DNA from: Platerodrilus igneus
Lineage: Eukaryota > Arthropoda > Insecta > Coleoptera > Lycidae
Length of the DNA: 64,000 nt
Assembly (NCBI GenBank): GCA_036346225.1
Contig: JARFIW010001491.1
Coordinates: forward strand, 4,526,001-4,590,000
Direction: 5' to 3'
Part shown: one piece after another, positions 47,930-59,629 of the stretch
Layout: the number at the start of each line of letters is the position of its first letter
Position numbering within the stretch: position 1 is the stretch's first letter
Notes under the pieces: model-generated
The model's input: the letters and a program-made list of their open reading frames with translations, nothing else
Database searches by the model: none
What the model was told of the DNA's origin: nothing
Made by a program: the position numbers and the translations under genes

Positions 47930-48575
47930 GTAAAAAGAAAGCAAGTCGGAGTAAATATGTTTATTGTTTAGATCTCAATAGTGGTATTTTGTTTGTCAAA
48001 TGGATAGACAATAACGTAGTCAGTATGGCTTCAACTCGTTATGGTACATAGCCAGAGTCTCAAGTAAAAAGGTTTTCCAAAAATTAAAAGAAGCTGTGAA
48101 AGTTCCACGTCCACATGTTATAGGAGAGTATAACGGTTTAATGGATGGTACAGATCTAATGGATCAAAATATAGCTCGCTGCAGGATTTCTATTTGCTCT
48201 AAAAAATCGTGGTAGTGTTTTTTTACTTGGATGGTGGATGTGTCAATACAAAATGCATGATATGTGTACAACCGAGCTGAAAGTAATATTCTTCAGATTG
48301 CAGTTCCTAGACACATCGCCACAACCTATTTAGCAAAATATGGAACAGCATCAAAGGTAGCAGGAAGGTCATCTGCAAATTTATCTAGCACTTCCAGTAA
48401 TAGAGTAGGCGACAACGTCCGGTATGATCGAACCGATCACTTTTTGACATTCATACCAAATAAAAAGCGCTGGAGATGTTCTAAGAACGGGTGCACTTCT
48501 ATAGTGAGAACTATGTATTCCAAGTGTAATCTTTGTTTATATATTGATTACAATTTATCATTCCATGTGCAATAA
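47930..48575 (+). pseudogene. piggyBac-like transposase C-terminal part
   Basis: Plus-strand codons from about 47950 read YCLDLNSGI then FVKWIDNNVVSMASTRYGT (about 47990-48045), a signature of piggyBac-type DDE_Tnp_1_7 transposases. After several stops and shifts, the frame 48264-48575 has VPRHIATTYLAKYGTASKVA and the terminal cysteine-rich domain RWRCSKNGCTSIVRTMYSKC with NLCLYIDYNLSFHV, a zinc-binding piggyBac tail. The N-terminal half is absent and no target TTAA ends were identified. Confidence 0.7.
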
Positions 48576-49017
48576 CTACGTTTGAATTCGCACTTGTGGT
48601 TTGGCAATAATAAAAACTACACCTTTGAGTAAAACAAGTATTCAGTTATTGACCTTTTAAACGCTTAGCGTTGCATATTTGCAAAACATGTTTTTTTAAA
48701 AAAAACTTTATATGTTTTAGTAGCAAATGCAAAAATTGGTTTTTGGTATCATCTTAAGTAAATCAAAACCAAAAAACATAAGAAAACTAAAAATTTAGAA
48801 ATTTGGGCAGTAAAGCGTTAAGGATAGTATCTGCACTCAGTTTGATAGTAGATTTCGGCACATGCGAGACTCGGAATGCAGTTAGGTAGGTATCAGTTTT
48901 TAGTCATCTACTTTAACCTGGAATGTTGTATGGTTTCAGTAACTCTACTTACTTTACTACTATTTAATAATGTATCTAATGCGTTACCTAATAAATTAGT
49001 GCAGGATTGAAACTTAC
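48576..49017 (-). other. flz: flz intron start region
   Basis: Intron sequence just downstream of the 49018 donor; AT-rich, no elements recognised. Confidence 0.45.
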
Positions 49018-49389
49018 CTATGTGTTCTTCGAATTGTATAGGATGTTCTAATTCCAAAAGGGCAAGATCGTTTTCAAATGTAGCCGCATCATATTGACGG
49101 TGTACAATAACCCGTTTGACGTTTCTACTAACCGCTCTTTTACTTTCTCGTTCCCCAGATATATCATGATCTCCAAATACAGCTACTAGTGAAGCAAGGA
49201 ATCCTGGTTGACAATGAGCTGCAGTCATAACGTATCGGCTGCTAATTAATACCCCTCCACATTTATTCTTGGTAAATAAACCTAACCATGTAGACTCTCG
49301 TACCAAGACTTGCCATGGAAATGCTCCAAATGCTGCTCCTTTACCACCGACAATTCTTCCAGTCTTTGCGAGCGGTCTCACTCCGCAAG
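49018..49389 (-). CDS. flz: Serine protease filzig, second visible coding exon (His, Asp)
   Basis: The minus-strand exon of 372 nt begins after TGTTTCAG at 49389 (phase 1) and ends at ATAG|GTAAGT (49018, phase 1). It starts SCGVRPLAKTGR; the Cys likely tethers the stalk to the catalytic domain after activation. Zymogen cleavage is expected at GR|IVGG, with the Ile codon at 49354. Then come FPWQVLVRESTWLGLFTKNK, CGGVLISSRYVMTAAHC (catalytic His codon 49216-49214) and FENDLALLELE (catalytic Asp codon 49069-49067). It is intact and strongly conserved with insect filzig. The ORF reading past 49018 runs into the intron and is not coding. Confidence 0.95.
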
Positions 49390-50119
49390 CTGAAACATAA
49401 GCATAAATATTTTACAAGTACTGCTAAAATGAAGTACGCTATTGTTGGTTGCAACGTGTTTTAGTTTCTAACTAGAAAACGATTTTTGTACTTGTGCGGT
49501 TTGTCAAAAGTTTACAGATAATACACTTCTTTATATATACGTGTTGACAAATTACTTGAAATTACTTTAACTTCATTGTAGGATGGTAAAAATATAGGAA
49601 TTTTTAAAAGATTTCCATAATAAAGCTAAATATGCATTATTCAAAATGCATTAGAAAGGCTAAAACTTTAGTTTTTGCACAAATAAAAATTTTAAGAAAC
49701 ATTGGAAATGAAACAAAATGGAGAAACGTTATATTTGAATGTGTAATACTATCCATGAATAGTATGACCTGGTATTATTTAATTGGATTCTTTTGCGATA
49801 TTTATAGCACATTTTTACTCAACATAGTAACAAATGAATAACTTGGTTTTAGAGTACCACGTTTAATTTAAAAATAGCTAAAAGTTCAAGATCAAGCTGT
49901 AATTTAAATAAATTTCAACCGTTACATAGTAGCCATTTCTCTGATTAGGAAATTGAATATATAAGTACGGTAACAGGAGTTACTCATTTGATATGTGTTA
50001 CGTGTGAATTAAGTGAATCAACCCATAACTTCCCTTTTCAATTATTAGATAACCAGTTTCCATTTTTGAGGCATCACAAACCTCTTTAACCAAATCGTAA
50101 CGTATCAAATCTTCAAAAA
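49390..50119. other. flz: flz intron, unassigned part
   Basis: Lies between the 49389 acceptor and the Jockey-like LINE. Nothing recognised. Confidence 0.4.
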
Positions 50120-50996
50120 AAAATGGAAATTAACCATTCTGCAATCCCAAAAAGGAATAATAATCCTACAGTTCCAGAAAATCGTCACCCAATAAACTTC
50201 ATTCCTTTGCTACTTATCGAAATTATTTGAATTTATAGTTCATAAAGACTTACAAATATTCCTAGAAAACAACCATAAGGTACCAACACCCCAATTTGGA
50301 TTTATACAAAATTAAATGCAGTAAACCAAGCCGAAAATTTAGTCCAGAAGCCCGAAAAACCAAAAGAAGACACCGACAACTAATTACTATTCTTTTAAAC
50401 ACGAACAAGGCGTATGAAAAGACTCGGAAAAAGGATCTATTACACAAAATAGGAAAAATGAAACCTCAAAATCTCTATACAATTTAACTAAATGTTTCTT
50501 AGAAGTTAGAAAAATCGAAATCAAAGTCGTTAATTCCTTATCAATAACATATATGGCGATCGAAGGAGTTAGAGAAGGATTTACTCTCTTTCGCTCTTTT
50601 AAATAACACGGTAATCAATTAATCGCTATTCTCAACCTAGCAGCAAACAACAACAAATTCCAATTTTCTATGCTAACATCAGGGAAAGGCATACACAATA
50701 CGATTGCAAAAATAGAAACTAAATTAAAAAAACTGACTGGAAATTGCAAATAAACACCTCTAAAATAGAAGCAACACTTATAAACAGTAGACACAGGATA
50801 GATAATAAATTAAAAATAGAAAACGCTAACATTAAATTTAAGTAATCAATCACATACTTTAGAATCTCACTAGACTCCAAAAACAACTTCATCGGACACA
50901 CCAATAAAAGAAACCAATTGTACAACTGGCAGCACACAAAATACATTCTTTACTAAACTAAACTAAAATCAACTAAGAAGCTTCTACGTACCTAGA
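50120..50996 (+). pseudogene. Jockey-type LINE reverse transcriptase fragment
   Basis: Plus-strand pieces across three frames: NHPI/RHPINFIPLLLIE (about 50185-50225), TPQFGFIQ-like (about 50285-50310), KLNAVNQAEN-like (50310-50340), the aligned LLNTNKAYEKTRK (about 50395-50430), IEGVREGFTL (50558-50590), and the post-catalytic NTSKIEATLINSRHRIDNK and ITYFRISLDSKNNFIGHTNKR (50750-50910). The FADD-like catalytic box is not preserved. The remnant stops where an LTR-type repeat starts at 50997. Confidence 0.65.
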
Positions 50997-51413
50997 CGTA
51001 GCCGAAAGAAACGTAAATACCAGGTTAACTACCAGACGCGGAGAGTGGGAGGATTCACCTACACACCAAAAAAAAACAAAAAAAAACACGTCGCCCACGA
51101 TCATCTATTAACAATAAGAATAAATAAAGTATTATGTACAAAACAAGCAAAAGAAATAAATTAAGCGTTACTATTTCAAAGCAAACAATTAGGTGATACG
51201 AACAATTTAGTACTTTAGATACGAAGTGCGCATCTCGTATTTTACACAAAATAAAACTAATCAGTAGAAAATAAAGATGTCAGAGTTTTCGTTAAACATT
51301 CTTTTAAATTGTACATAATACCATTTGTAAAATAAACTAATCAGTAGACAAGAATAAGCGTGTGGGAACTTTTGCCAAACATTTTTAACAATGGTACATC
51401 ACACCTGTAGAGC
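50997..51413 (-). repeat. LTR-like direct repeat, left copy
   Basis: About 417 bp matching 54006-54418 (shared landmarks: cgtagccg start, cacgtcgcccacgat, ttaggtgatacgaac, gaagtgcgcatctcg). In the minus-strand orientation of the element it is the 3' LTR. Ends are not canonical TG/CA, so exact limits are uncertain. Confidence 0.8.
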
Positions 51414-51969
51414 ACACTTCAGTTACGTGAACTAAAGGGGCAGAAGTAAATAAAATTTTAACGACGTTAGATAAGCGACAAGAAGTATCACAGTTAGGAA
51501 ATAAAACAGCATTGGCCGTAGGAATATCAACCCTAGGAAAAGGGGCGGAATACGATAAGAGTGGAACCATATTACATAAGGGAACAGAATCAGGTAGAAG
51601 TTCATCAACGTTACAAGAACAAGCAGTATCAAGTAGAACTTCGCCAATCTTAGATAAAGGAGTAGAATGAAGTCTATCAACATGAAAGGAAGGAGCAACA
51701 CCAGACCGAATTTCATCCACCTTACAATAACAAACAGCATCAGGAAGAACTTCATCGACAATAGATAAGGAAGCAGATTCAGGTTGAACTTCGTCAACTT
51801 TAGATAACAGGACCTCAGTTAAAAGAACAGAAGCAAGTACCATTTTGTCAGCATGAGAAAAATGAGTAAGAGTAAGTAACGTTTCATCAACGTCCGATAA
51901 AGCAATTGAATCAAGTAGAACTTCATTACAGTTAGACAACGGAGTAGGAACAGACAAAATTTCAGCCAC
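51385..51969 (-). CDS. Repeat-rich frame of the LTR element (13-residue units)
   Basis: An open frame of 194 residues made largely of degenerate 13-residue units such as KVDEVQPESASLS, IVDEVLPDAVCYC, KIGEVLLDTACSC and NVDELLPDSVPLC (consensus roughly xVDEVLLDSxxLS). At DNA level the unit is 39 bp (plus-strand landmark agaacttcatc/agaacttcgtc). It lies downstream of gag in the element. No known domain is recognised. It could be an extended gag C-terminus or a non-coding minisatellite that happens to be open; another frame is open over part of it. Confidence 0.45.
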   Translation of the reverse strand: MAEILSVPTPLSNCNEVLLDSIALSDVDETLLTLTHFSHADKMVLASVLLTEVLLSKVDEVQPESASLSIVDEVLPDAVCYCKVDEIRSGVAPSFHVDRLHSTPLSKIGEVLLDTACSCNVDELLPDSVPLCNMVPLLSYSAPFPRVDIPTANAVLFPNCDTSCRLSNVVKILFTSAPLVHVTEVCSTGVMYHC

Positions 51970-52075
51970 AATAGGAACTGATTTCTTAACAATAGTAGAT
52001 AACGAAACAGGATCAGTAAAACTTGGACAACGACAGCAGCAGGCATTATAGCTACAGGCTCACTAACCCTATCAG

Positions 52076-53319
52076 CTACACTTCAGCTACATTTGTGATT
52101 GCAGACACGACAGGAATTTCTTGGGTAGAATCATTTAAGAAAGCGGGAACAAACTCTTGAGAAGTTAGCTGCAAGTCGCTAATTCGAAGTATGGGTTGCA
52201 ATGGTGGTGGAAGCACAATCTGGGGTGAGAATGAATAAGTAGAGCGAACAGAAGGAAGAGTAAAATAGGATGTAGAACTAGACACGGAAGAAATTTTGTT
52301 CGAAGAAGAGTAGGTTTTGATAGTAGTAGCAGGGTGACCTGGATGAGGTACAGAAGAGAACGTAGAATTAGAAGCAGAAGAAGTTTGACTCCTAGAGCTG
52401 AGAACAGAAGTTGAAGTATTACTTGAAGACCTATTAGTAGTAGAGTGACAGTTTGGACAGTTGCGGCGAGAAACTCCCTTATGTTCGTAACCATGGTAAT
52501 GGAGTACTTGAGGGCGAGTACAACGTGTCAAAACATGACCAGGTTTGTCGCAATTAAAGCAGATAACCTGACGAGTAGAAGCAGAACTAGGAAGAACAGT
52601 AGAACGTACGGACGAAGTATCGGATCTACCCGTAGGCGTAGGAGAAATCTTAACAACTCGGTCATGTGAAGCAAAAGTATTTTCCTCAGTAGTAGCAAAC
52701 TTATAAGCAAAATCCGGAGGTTCAAAATGTTGAATCAGTAAATTGGACAACAACTTCCAGTCAGAAAACTTATGCTGATTACCACGATACTAAAGTAACG
52801 CTTTTGACTCAAACAAATCTACTGAAAACTCAAATAACTGCAATTCAGACACATGGAGAGTTCGCCGGAGTTCTTCGACCCGTCCCAAAAATTATGTACG
52901 GTAAGAGTGTTTGTATCACCAGAAAATTTTAAATTCCACTCCCACACAGGAAGACCTTGGTGGGAAGCCGAAATAAAAGTAGCAACTAACTTAGGCACTA
53001 TAGCAGGGGCTGACTCCGGTTCAACAGTAACAGTATGTTGGTCGTGACTTGATGATACGGAATTATAGGCCAGAATCTTTGCCGGTTCTTACTTCAGACA
53101 TTCGTCCTATAACTCTTGTAAGAAGTGGACGGTAGGCAAACGGGTTCTATAAAATGGATCAAGTTTACGAAGAAAAACCGACAATTGAACATCTTCACTA
53201 AAAGAACCATAGTTCATAAACAGGCCTGTCATGCACGCGAAATAGTTAGTAATGCTTTCGGATGACTTCTGTCGTCTCTTACAGATCATATTAAACACCA
53301 CTAACCTGTGATCAGTCAT
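52076..53319 (-). pseudogene. LTR-element gag with zinc knuckle, broken
   Basis: The N-terminal piece 53319-53107 (ESITNYFACMTGLFMNYG, VQLSVFLRKLDPFYRTRLP) resembles the gag core of Gypsy-type elements. After stops, the frame 52753-52076 (225 residues) carries VICFNCDKPGHVLTRCTRP (CCHC zinc knuckle, about residues 63-80) followed by CPNCH and a long Ser/Thr/Pro-rich tail. Frameshifts separate the two. Confidence 0.7.
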
Positions 53320-53871
53320 TTTTAGTAAGAATAAAAAGAAATTGGGAGAAAGTAACTAAGTAAAGGCTATCCGTAACTCGATAAAAGTTCAAAAAAGAAT
53401 TATTGCGAATACAGGACAATTTAAAACATATCCGACGGATAAACTTCAGGAACACGAATAGGAGCTAAGCAACAAAATAAAAATTAGAACAGGGCTGTAG
53501 AATAAAAGAAAAATCAGAGGAAGAAACCAACTCTAGACTTGACGGAGAGAACAAAATGTACCAACAGGGAAGAAAGAAAAAAAAATCTTGAACGCCAGCG
53601 TTTTCAATGGACTCTGGATTATTGGCGAACACACAAGTCCAATAATCTGACATGAACTAACCAAAGATATTTAGCATTCACGGAAAAGAACAAAATCAAA
53701 ATTCAGGAAGATCGAACCCATACAAGAAATAAAGAAAACCGATCCTCATATGAGGAACACCAAAGAGCAGAAAAAAAAAAAAATAAACAATAGGTCGAAC
53801 GTAAAGGAAGAAAAAACAAGTAGCATCAAGCCGAGAAATGCGGGTAAGGTAGAAACTTAGGCACTAACAAC

Positions 53872-54000
53872 AAAAAAATCGGAGCAAAAATTAATTAAAA
53901 CAAACTCGGAGCAGAAATTAATCAAAACCAAATCGAAGTAACCCTTAACTAAAACAAAATCGGGGTCAAAGTTACACGAAACAAAATCGGGGCCCCACGC
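53872..54000. repeat. Degenerate tandem repeat in the element leader
   Basis: About four units of 31-37 bp with the core aaaacaaaatcgg(g/a)(g/t)c, next to the right LTR-like repeat. Confidence 0.6.
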
Positions 54001-54005
54001 CAGTG

Positions 54006-54418
54006 CGTAGCCGGAAAAAATGTAAATACTAGGCTAACTACCAGACGCGGAAAGCGGGGGATTTACCTACATATCAAAAAAACAAAAAAAAACACGTCGC
54101 CCACGATTATCTATTAACAATAAGAATAAATAAAAGATTATGTACAAAACAAGCAAAAGAAATAAATTAAACGTTACTATTTCAAAGCAAACAATTAGGT
54201 GATACGAACAATTTGTACTTTAGATACGAAGTGCGCATCTCGTATTTTACACAAAATAAAACTAATCAGTAAAAAATAAACATGCCAGAGTTTTCGTCAA
54301 ACATTCTTTTAAATTGTACATAATACCGTTTGTATACTAAACTAATCAGTAGACAAAAATAAACGCGTGGGAACTTTTGTCAAACATTGTTAACAATGGT
54401 ATATCGCACCTGTAAAGC
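54006..54418 (-). repeat. LTR-like direct repeat, right copy
   Basis: About 413 bp; partner of 50997-51413. In minus orientation this is the 5' LTR. Confidence 0.8.
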
Positions 54419-55560
54419 GTTAATATCGATTCGCAGGAACAAACAATAGTCCTACAGTGTCACGTTTCTTATCACGTAACTACACCAAACGCTGATAAGA
54501 AATATGCCCTTGATATACAGAAAAGGAAACAAGTTGTATACCTGTATGTGTCGGGATACTTAGCTTGCAGGCCCTCAGGAGTGAATCATCCAGGCATCGC
54601 CACGGTCGTCAAAATCTATTTACCTTGTTACCATAACGGCACTAGCGATCTACAGGCAACGGCAGTTGATCTGTGGCAAAGAACAGTTGGGCCTGCATAA
54701 AAAAGAACCAATTTGGCCTCAAGCTAAGAGCTAAAAAGCAAATCTGATTAGAATGTGTAAGCGCGGGAAAACGCACCGATACACGCAAGATACCTCCTAC
54801 TTGTCGAGCAAAAAAATGTGCATCGCTGTAGAAGAAATTTCATCGCACAAGCTGCAAAATCAAATAAAAAAATTGGTTCAAATAACACGAGTTCAAACAG
54901 CAATCCTCGCGTTATCAAAGCGCAATTAGCAAACTAGAAAACACGCTATCAACTAATAGTAGGATCTATTATTTCGACAAGTCTTTAAATGGGAAACACA
55001 AGAGAAAGCGGAATGTTTAACAAATTAACGGATACCTAAAGCAAGGTTTTGACTATTTAATTTAGCTACTAAATTTTCGTTTTAGAATGAATAGATTTGA
55101 AAGAAATGTTATGATTGCGCGTACTATTGTAACGAGGTAAAAATACAGGATGGGGTTTTTAATAGAATCAGAAGCTAGGTGAATGAAAAACGAATTACCA
55201 CAAAAAAGACGTATTTGAATCTATCGTCGAAAATAAACGTAACAAAGCAAAACTGAAAATCAGAAAAGAAACAATCAAACTACAACTATGGGCAAATAGA
55301 AACAACAGAGTCAACAAGAACCAAATCCAAAGATGTTGGTATGTGAGAAATACTACTTGTTAGGGGCAAACGAAAATGGTTCTAAATGGTTTCAGAATGA
55401 GAATGTATAAACTCATCACAGATGCACAGAAATTTACACCAAACCAAGAATTTTATCAAACATTCAAGTTACAAACACTATCAGGCATAGTCAAAACACT
55501 AAGAGAAAAAATGATCAACAACTGAAAAGAACACCAGGACACCAAAATAAAAAAAAAATA
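54419..55560 (+). pseudogene. Possible Jockey-type LINE 3' part
   Basis: Near 55330-55500, plus-strand codons read RCWYVRNTTC-like and WFRMRMYKLITDAQKFTPNQ, resembling the WYVRN...RI..F tail of Jockey RT proteins. It may be the continuation of the LINE cut at 50996. The sequence between 54419 and 55180 is too decayed to read. Linking the two is inference. Confidence 0.35.
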
Positions 55561-56298
55561 GAAATATGCATGGAGGTGTGAATATACACACCAAATAAAA
55601 ATTAAACTATAGAAGTAGTAATAAGTATTGTTTCAAGCAAACAAAGGAAATATATTCAAACACGGGCTCATTGCTGTCTTCGGAATAAAACTAGGGTTTC
55701 AAATCATAGCGCAAATTTGCAAAAGAAGAAGAAAAAATAGAAATCCATCAAAAGGATAAGACTAAAAAATAAATAGTTATTATACCAAGTCCGAAATTTC
55801 GAAGCACCTTGCAGAAAGATGGTGCCGGTAATTCAAACTTATATCGTCTAAGAAGAATCCAAAACTAAGTCGTTCTTCTAACCCATAATGAAAAGAGCGG
55901 GGACTAGAAATCTTACCACACTTTAAATAATAACTAATATTTCTCAGAATGGCACCAACCGAATGCGCGCCATATTTTACATTGCCCAAATCAACATACT
56001 GTACACATATACCCTGACTTAAGCGATCAGGATTAGTAACTACTTTCCTTATAGTTACTGTTTTTCCTCCTAACCAATATTTCTCCTTAAAAAATTAGCA
56101 TACGGAGCTAGCTCAAACCTAAAACTATAATGATATGCTTTTATTCAAAGCAAAGTTTGTATACAGAGCGTATACTAACGAGACGTTTTGCAAAATAATA
56201 ACTGTTAAGAAGGAAACAGAGGTGTTACAATATATGCACATTGTGCGCAAACTAAATTGTTAAAAATAAAATACCATAATTAGTAAATCAGTACTTAC
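55561..56298 (-). other. flz: flz intron start region
   Basis: Intron sequence after the 56299 donor. The frame at 55989-55780 has no recognisable domain. Confidence 0.4.
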
Positions 56299-58215
56299 AT
56301 TGTTTGTAATCTCCAATTACAGCAGGAGACTCTGTTTCAAAATATTCCTGCGTTGTTGTTAGTGGCTTTTTTGTTGTAGTGGAACGCTTAGTGGGCGTTG
56401 CAGGTTTTTTTGTCACAAGTGCCGAAGGTCGTTTCGTTGTAGGCTTTTTGGTTGACACTAATGGTTTAGTATTCGCAAAAGGCGATTTGGTAGTAATTTT
56501 AGTTGACGGTTTTTTAGTAGGTCTTTTAGTTGTCACTTCTTGAAATATACTGGTATTTCTATCATAAAGCACATCTTTAAGGCCTTGAAAAGGTTCCTGC
56601 AAGCTCTGAACAATTTTGTTAACAAACGTTTCCATCTTTTTATTTAAAACATCATCTTCCAAAAATGAAGGAGTCGTCATCTCTTCGTATAATGATGCAG
56701 ATAAATTCAAATTTGGATTGCGTACTGGAGGGAAATTAACTAATTCGTTTACAGAGGGTTCAAGTTCAGCGCTTGAGGTGAAATAATCTTCATCAGTGGG
56801 TTGTGTTGGTCTCATAGAGGTAGAGGTCGGCTTTGGGGTTATCAAAACAGTAGGAGATGGAATATCGGGATATAAATTATGGGTTACATGGTTGGTTATA
56901 GTAAATTGCGATACGGGTCGCCTTGTAGGTTTTGTGATAACGTATGATGGTATTGATGGCGGTGCATCAGAGGGAGATGGACCAAAAATTATTATAGTTG
57001 GAGGGGGTCTAGTTGATTCTGGGGCATTAGAAACGTAGTAGTATGAAGATGTAGGTTTTGGTGTTGTAGGAATTAGATCAGGTAAGGTAGAAAATGTTGG
57101 ATAGCTATTAGAAACCAAACTGGTACCGTAATTGTATTGGTTGTTGGGTGTAGTTGGATACTGGTACTGATATAACATACTAGATGACGGAAAGGTAGCC
57201 TGCGTGGGGCTAGTAACTGGAATTGAATTGGTAGCTACTTTTGTTGGCTTCTTCTTAGGTTTAGTTGTTGGCCTTGGTCGAACTGGAGTTGAACTATACA
57301 CGTAAGAAGTCGACAAAGGTTTTTGTGAAACCAGCTGGAATTCTGGGTTTTCTTGCATTGCTACCGCTGTGAACGACGGTCCTTGAGAGGTATCTAAAGG
57401 AATCGCTTGAGGTTCTGTATTTAAGTATAAATATGTAGGTATAGTTGGATCAGATGCGTGACTTATACTATCTGGATTAGTTGAATGACTTAACGTAGGA
57501 ACTAATATATATTTATCGTCAATTATCTGAGCTGATGTTGGTCTAGGACGGAACATTGGTTTTTCATAAGATACAGATGAGTGATAGGTAGGAGTATGTG
57601 AAAGAGCAACTTGTACGTACGGTGTGTAGGACGCGGTTGTTGAATCAAACCTTGATGTCGTACTGCGAGTTTCAGCAGTCATTGCTGAACCAACAGGCCG
57701 ACTAAAATCATCTGGAATAATTTCATTGTTTTCTGGATTGACTAAATAAGTATCTGGTGCTGTTGGATGCGTTACACCTGTGGTCGTAAAGTTACCATGC
57801 CCTCCTCCAACTTGTACGACAACGTTATCTTGTGCAGTTGGCAGCAGTTCATCTTTAAGTAGTGATTGCGATATTTGAGATACTCCACTTAACGTGACCT
57901 GACTGACAGTGGGATATAAATCACCTAGAGGTCTTTTTGTTGTTGATGAAGCTTTATTATGATCTAACGTATTATCGGGATTGCCAACCGAATTCAATTC
58001 GCTAGTAATCAATTCTCCAGCTAGGTCTGCAGGAAGGTGGCAACAAGCTCCAAAAAGAAATCCATCCATGCACGCCCCTACTACTAACCCTTGCCTCAGT
58101 AAACATTCATTATTAAACATGCATATATTTGGACCATTTAAACTGCTCTCTATTTTTTTCGTTGGCTTGCAAAATCGAGGTATAATTTTGTATCCACCAA
58201 AGAGCTTTCTTGATT
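56299..58215 (-). CDS. flz: Serine protease filzig, large stalk exon (Cys-rich head + Thr/Pro stalk)
   Basis: A minus-strand exon of 1917 nt from a TTTCTAG acceptor (starts 58215, phase 1) to AAACAAT|GTAAGTAC (ends 56299, phase 1). It opens SRKLFGGYKIIPRFCKPTKK and a six-cysteine knot with ICMFNNECLLRQGL and GACMDGFLFGACC, a clip-like module typical of filzig. About 540 residues rich in Thr, Pro, Ser and Tyr follow, likely O-glycosylated, ending in repeated TTKRPTKKP/TTKKPLTT motifs. No transmembrane segment or signal peptide is seen, so an upstream exon is required. The ATG at 58120 is internal, not the start. In Drosophila, filzig acts in the apical extracellular matrix, including the tracheal lining; the same role here is inferred. 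Confidence 0.93.
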
Positions 58216-58376
58216 CTAGAAAGAAGAAAAAATGTATTAGTTAAAATGTTTAAAAAAATATAATAGAATATATTACAGATTAAAAAAGTAATTAGATTTA
58301 TAATGCAGTATAATGCAGTTTTAGTATTTTACAATTTTCAATATAACGCACACCATGGTTTTCTATTTTTAATATA

Positions 58377-59629
58377 GGGTGTCCTTGTTAGTTTTTCACT
58401 TTTTGAATTCAAACTAAAAAATCAACCAATTTTAACAAATTCTTTATTAAGTTGAAGACAATGGGAAATTAATTTTTTAAAAATGATATTGTCCAAATGG
58501 TGCACAGTTCTCTCCTGACGCTCTTGAATTTCGGCTCTAAAATTTGTCATCACGCTCCGCAAAGTTTGCTCAGGTATGACTGCCATTTGTTCCAGAATAT
58601 TGTCCTTGTAATTCCTCCTAAGTGACAGGGCTGTTGCAAAACACTTAACTTTTGAGATATCACCATAAAAAAGGTCGCATTGCTTTAAATCCTGATTTTT
58701 GGAGGCCAATTGATGTCTTCTCTTCCGGAAGTCAGTCTTTCGGGAAAAAGCATCTGAATATCGGGTAAAGACTGATTTGTATTACTTCTGGCTCCGTTTT
58801 GTTGAGACCAGGTTAGTTGATCAAATCCATCAAATTATTGAAGAGCAGGTGTTTATAAATCACGGATCATATCGACATAACGTTCGGAATTCACCATCAT
58901 GGTATTGCCGCGATCATTTTAAAAAATTGGACCAATAATTTCCGAGGATGAAATAACTGATCAATTTGTGAGGCCTTTGACGTTTTGCTTTCGGGTACGT
59001 TTCACTTCAGTACCGACAACTATGCTAATTAGCATAGTCATTAAGATGGAAATACGCTTCATCCGAGAATAGGATTTTGTCAAACGATGGAAACGGATTC
59101 AACATTTCTCAGCGTAACGTGTCTGGTTCAATTTTTGCATGATCTGGATTTTGTTTGCGTGCATTGTAAATCTTTCTAAGGAATTCGATGCATTGAGGTT
59201 TTTGTCATACTCCACGCAAATGCACATTTGCGCACCGACAAATTTGGTTCCTGCCGTACAGACGCTCTCACCATCTCAATGTTGTCAGAGTTTCTTAATG
59301 TTTTCATATGGTTGATTACGCGTTTATTCGTCGTTGAATCTGTCTCTTCAAACTTACGAACCCATGTCTTAATTAAAATAATGCGTGGACATTGTTGAAT
59401 GTCGTGTAAATTGTAACTCTGTCTAAACAGCCGTCGAACGAGAGTGTACGAATTGTTGTTTCGGTACAACTCGCGCAAACAATAAGCACGTTGTTCTACC
59501 GTGTAACGATGCATGTTGATTAAATTTCCCTAGACCAAGCTGACGTTTACGATCAGCCGCACTCTTCTCAGCTACCTAACAAATTTTTTACAGCGCGGTA
59601 GAAAGTGAAAAACTAATAGAGATACCTTG
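58377..59629 (-). mobile_element. DUF4817-type TIR transposon, decayed
   Basis: Ends: gggtgtccttgttagttttt at 58377 and, inverted, gaaagtgaaaaactaatag at about 59600-59620, sharing ttagtttttcacttt. Total about 1.25 kb. The only long frames are the two broken transposase parts on the minus strand. Confidence 0.78.
58422..59514 (-). pseudogene. DUF4817-type transposase, broken
   Basis: The N-terminal frame 59514-59176 (112 residues) begins MHRYTVEQRAYCLRELYRNN. Helix-turn-helix motifs continue as TWVRKFEETDSTTNKR, ENI/DNIEMVRASVRQEPNLSV and MTKTSMHRI, the standard DUF4817 layout. A degraded catalytic middle follows (FDKILFSDEAYFHL-like residues, about 59095-59040). The C-terminal frame 58709-58422 includes KNQDLKQCDLFYGDISKVKC and ILEQMAVIPEQTLRSVMTNF. 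Frameshifts occur between them. Confidence 0.78.

Larger units (their letters stand above)
50997..54418 (-). mobile_element. LTR retroelement, gag only, pol deleted
   Basis: A 3.4-kb unit between two ~415-bp direct repeats, read on the minus strand. Next to the right repeat is tggcgtggggccccga (minus strand from about 54001), a possible primer-binding site. Gag remnants with one zinc knuckle lie at 53319-52076, and a repeat-rich frame follows at 51969-51385. No protease, RT or integrase motif is present. Target duplication was not found. Confidence 0.68.

Noticed and set aside
48908..49017. C-terminal extension of the protease frame past 49018
   Set aside because: The open frame continues into the intron after a perfect GTAAGT donor; the S1 domain continues in the exon at 25344 instead.
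51432..52725. Leucine-rich frames that look like membrane proteins
   Set aside because: Alternative frames of the repeat array and gag; the Leu richness results from the codon composition of the repeats.
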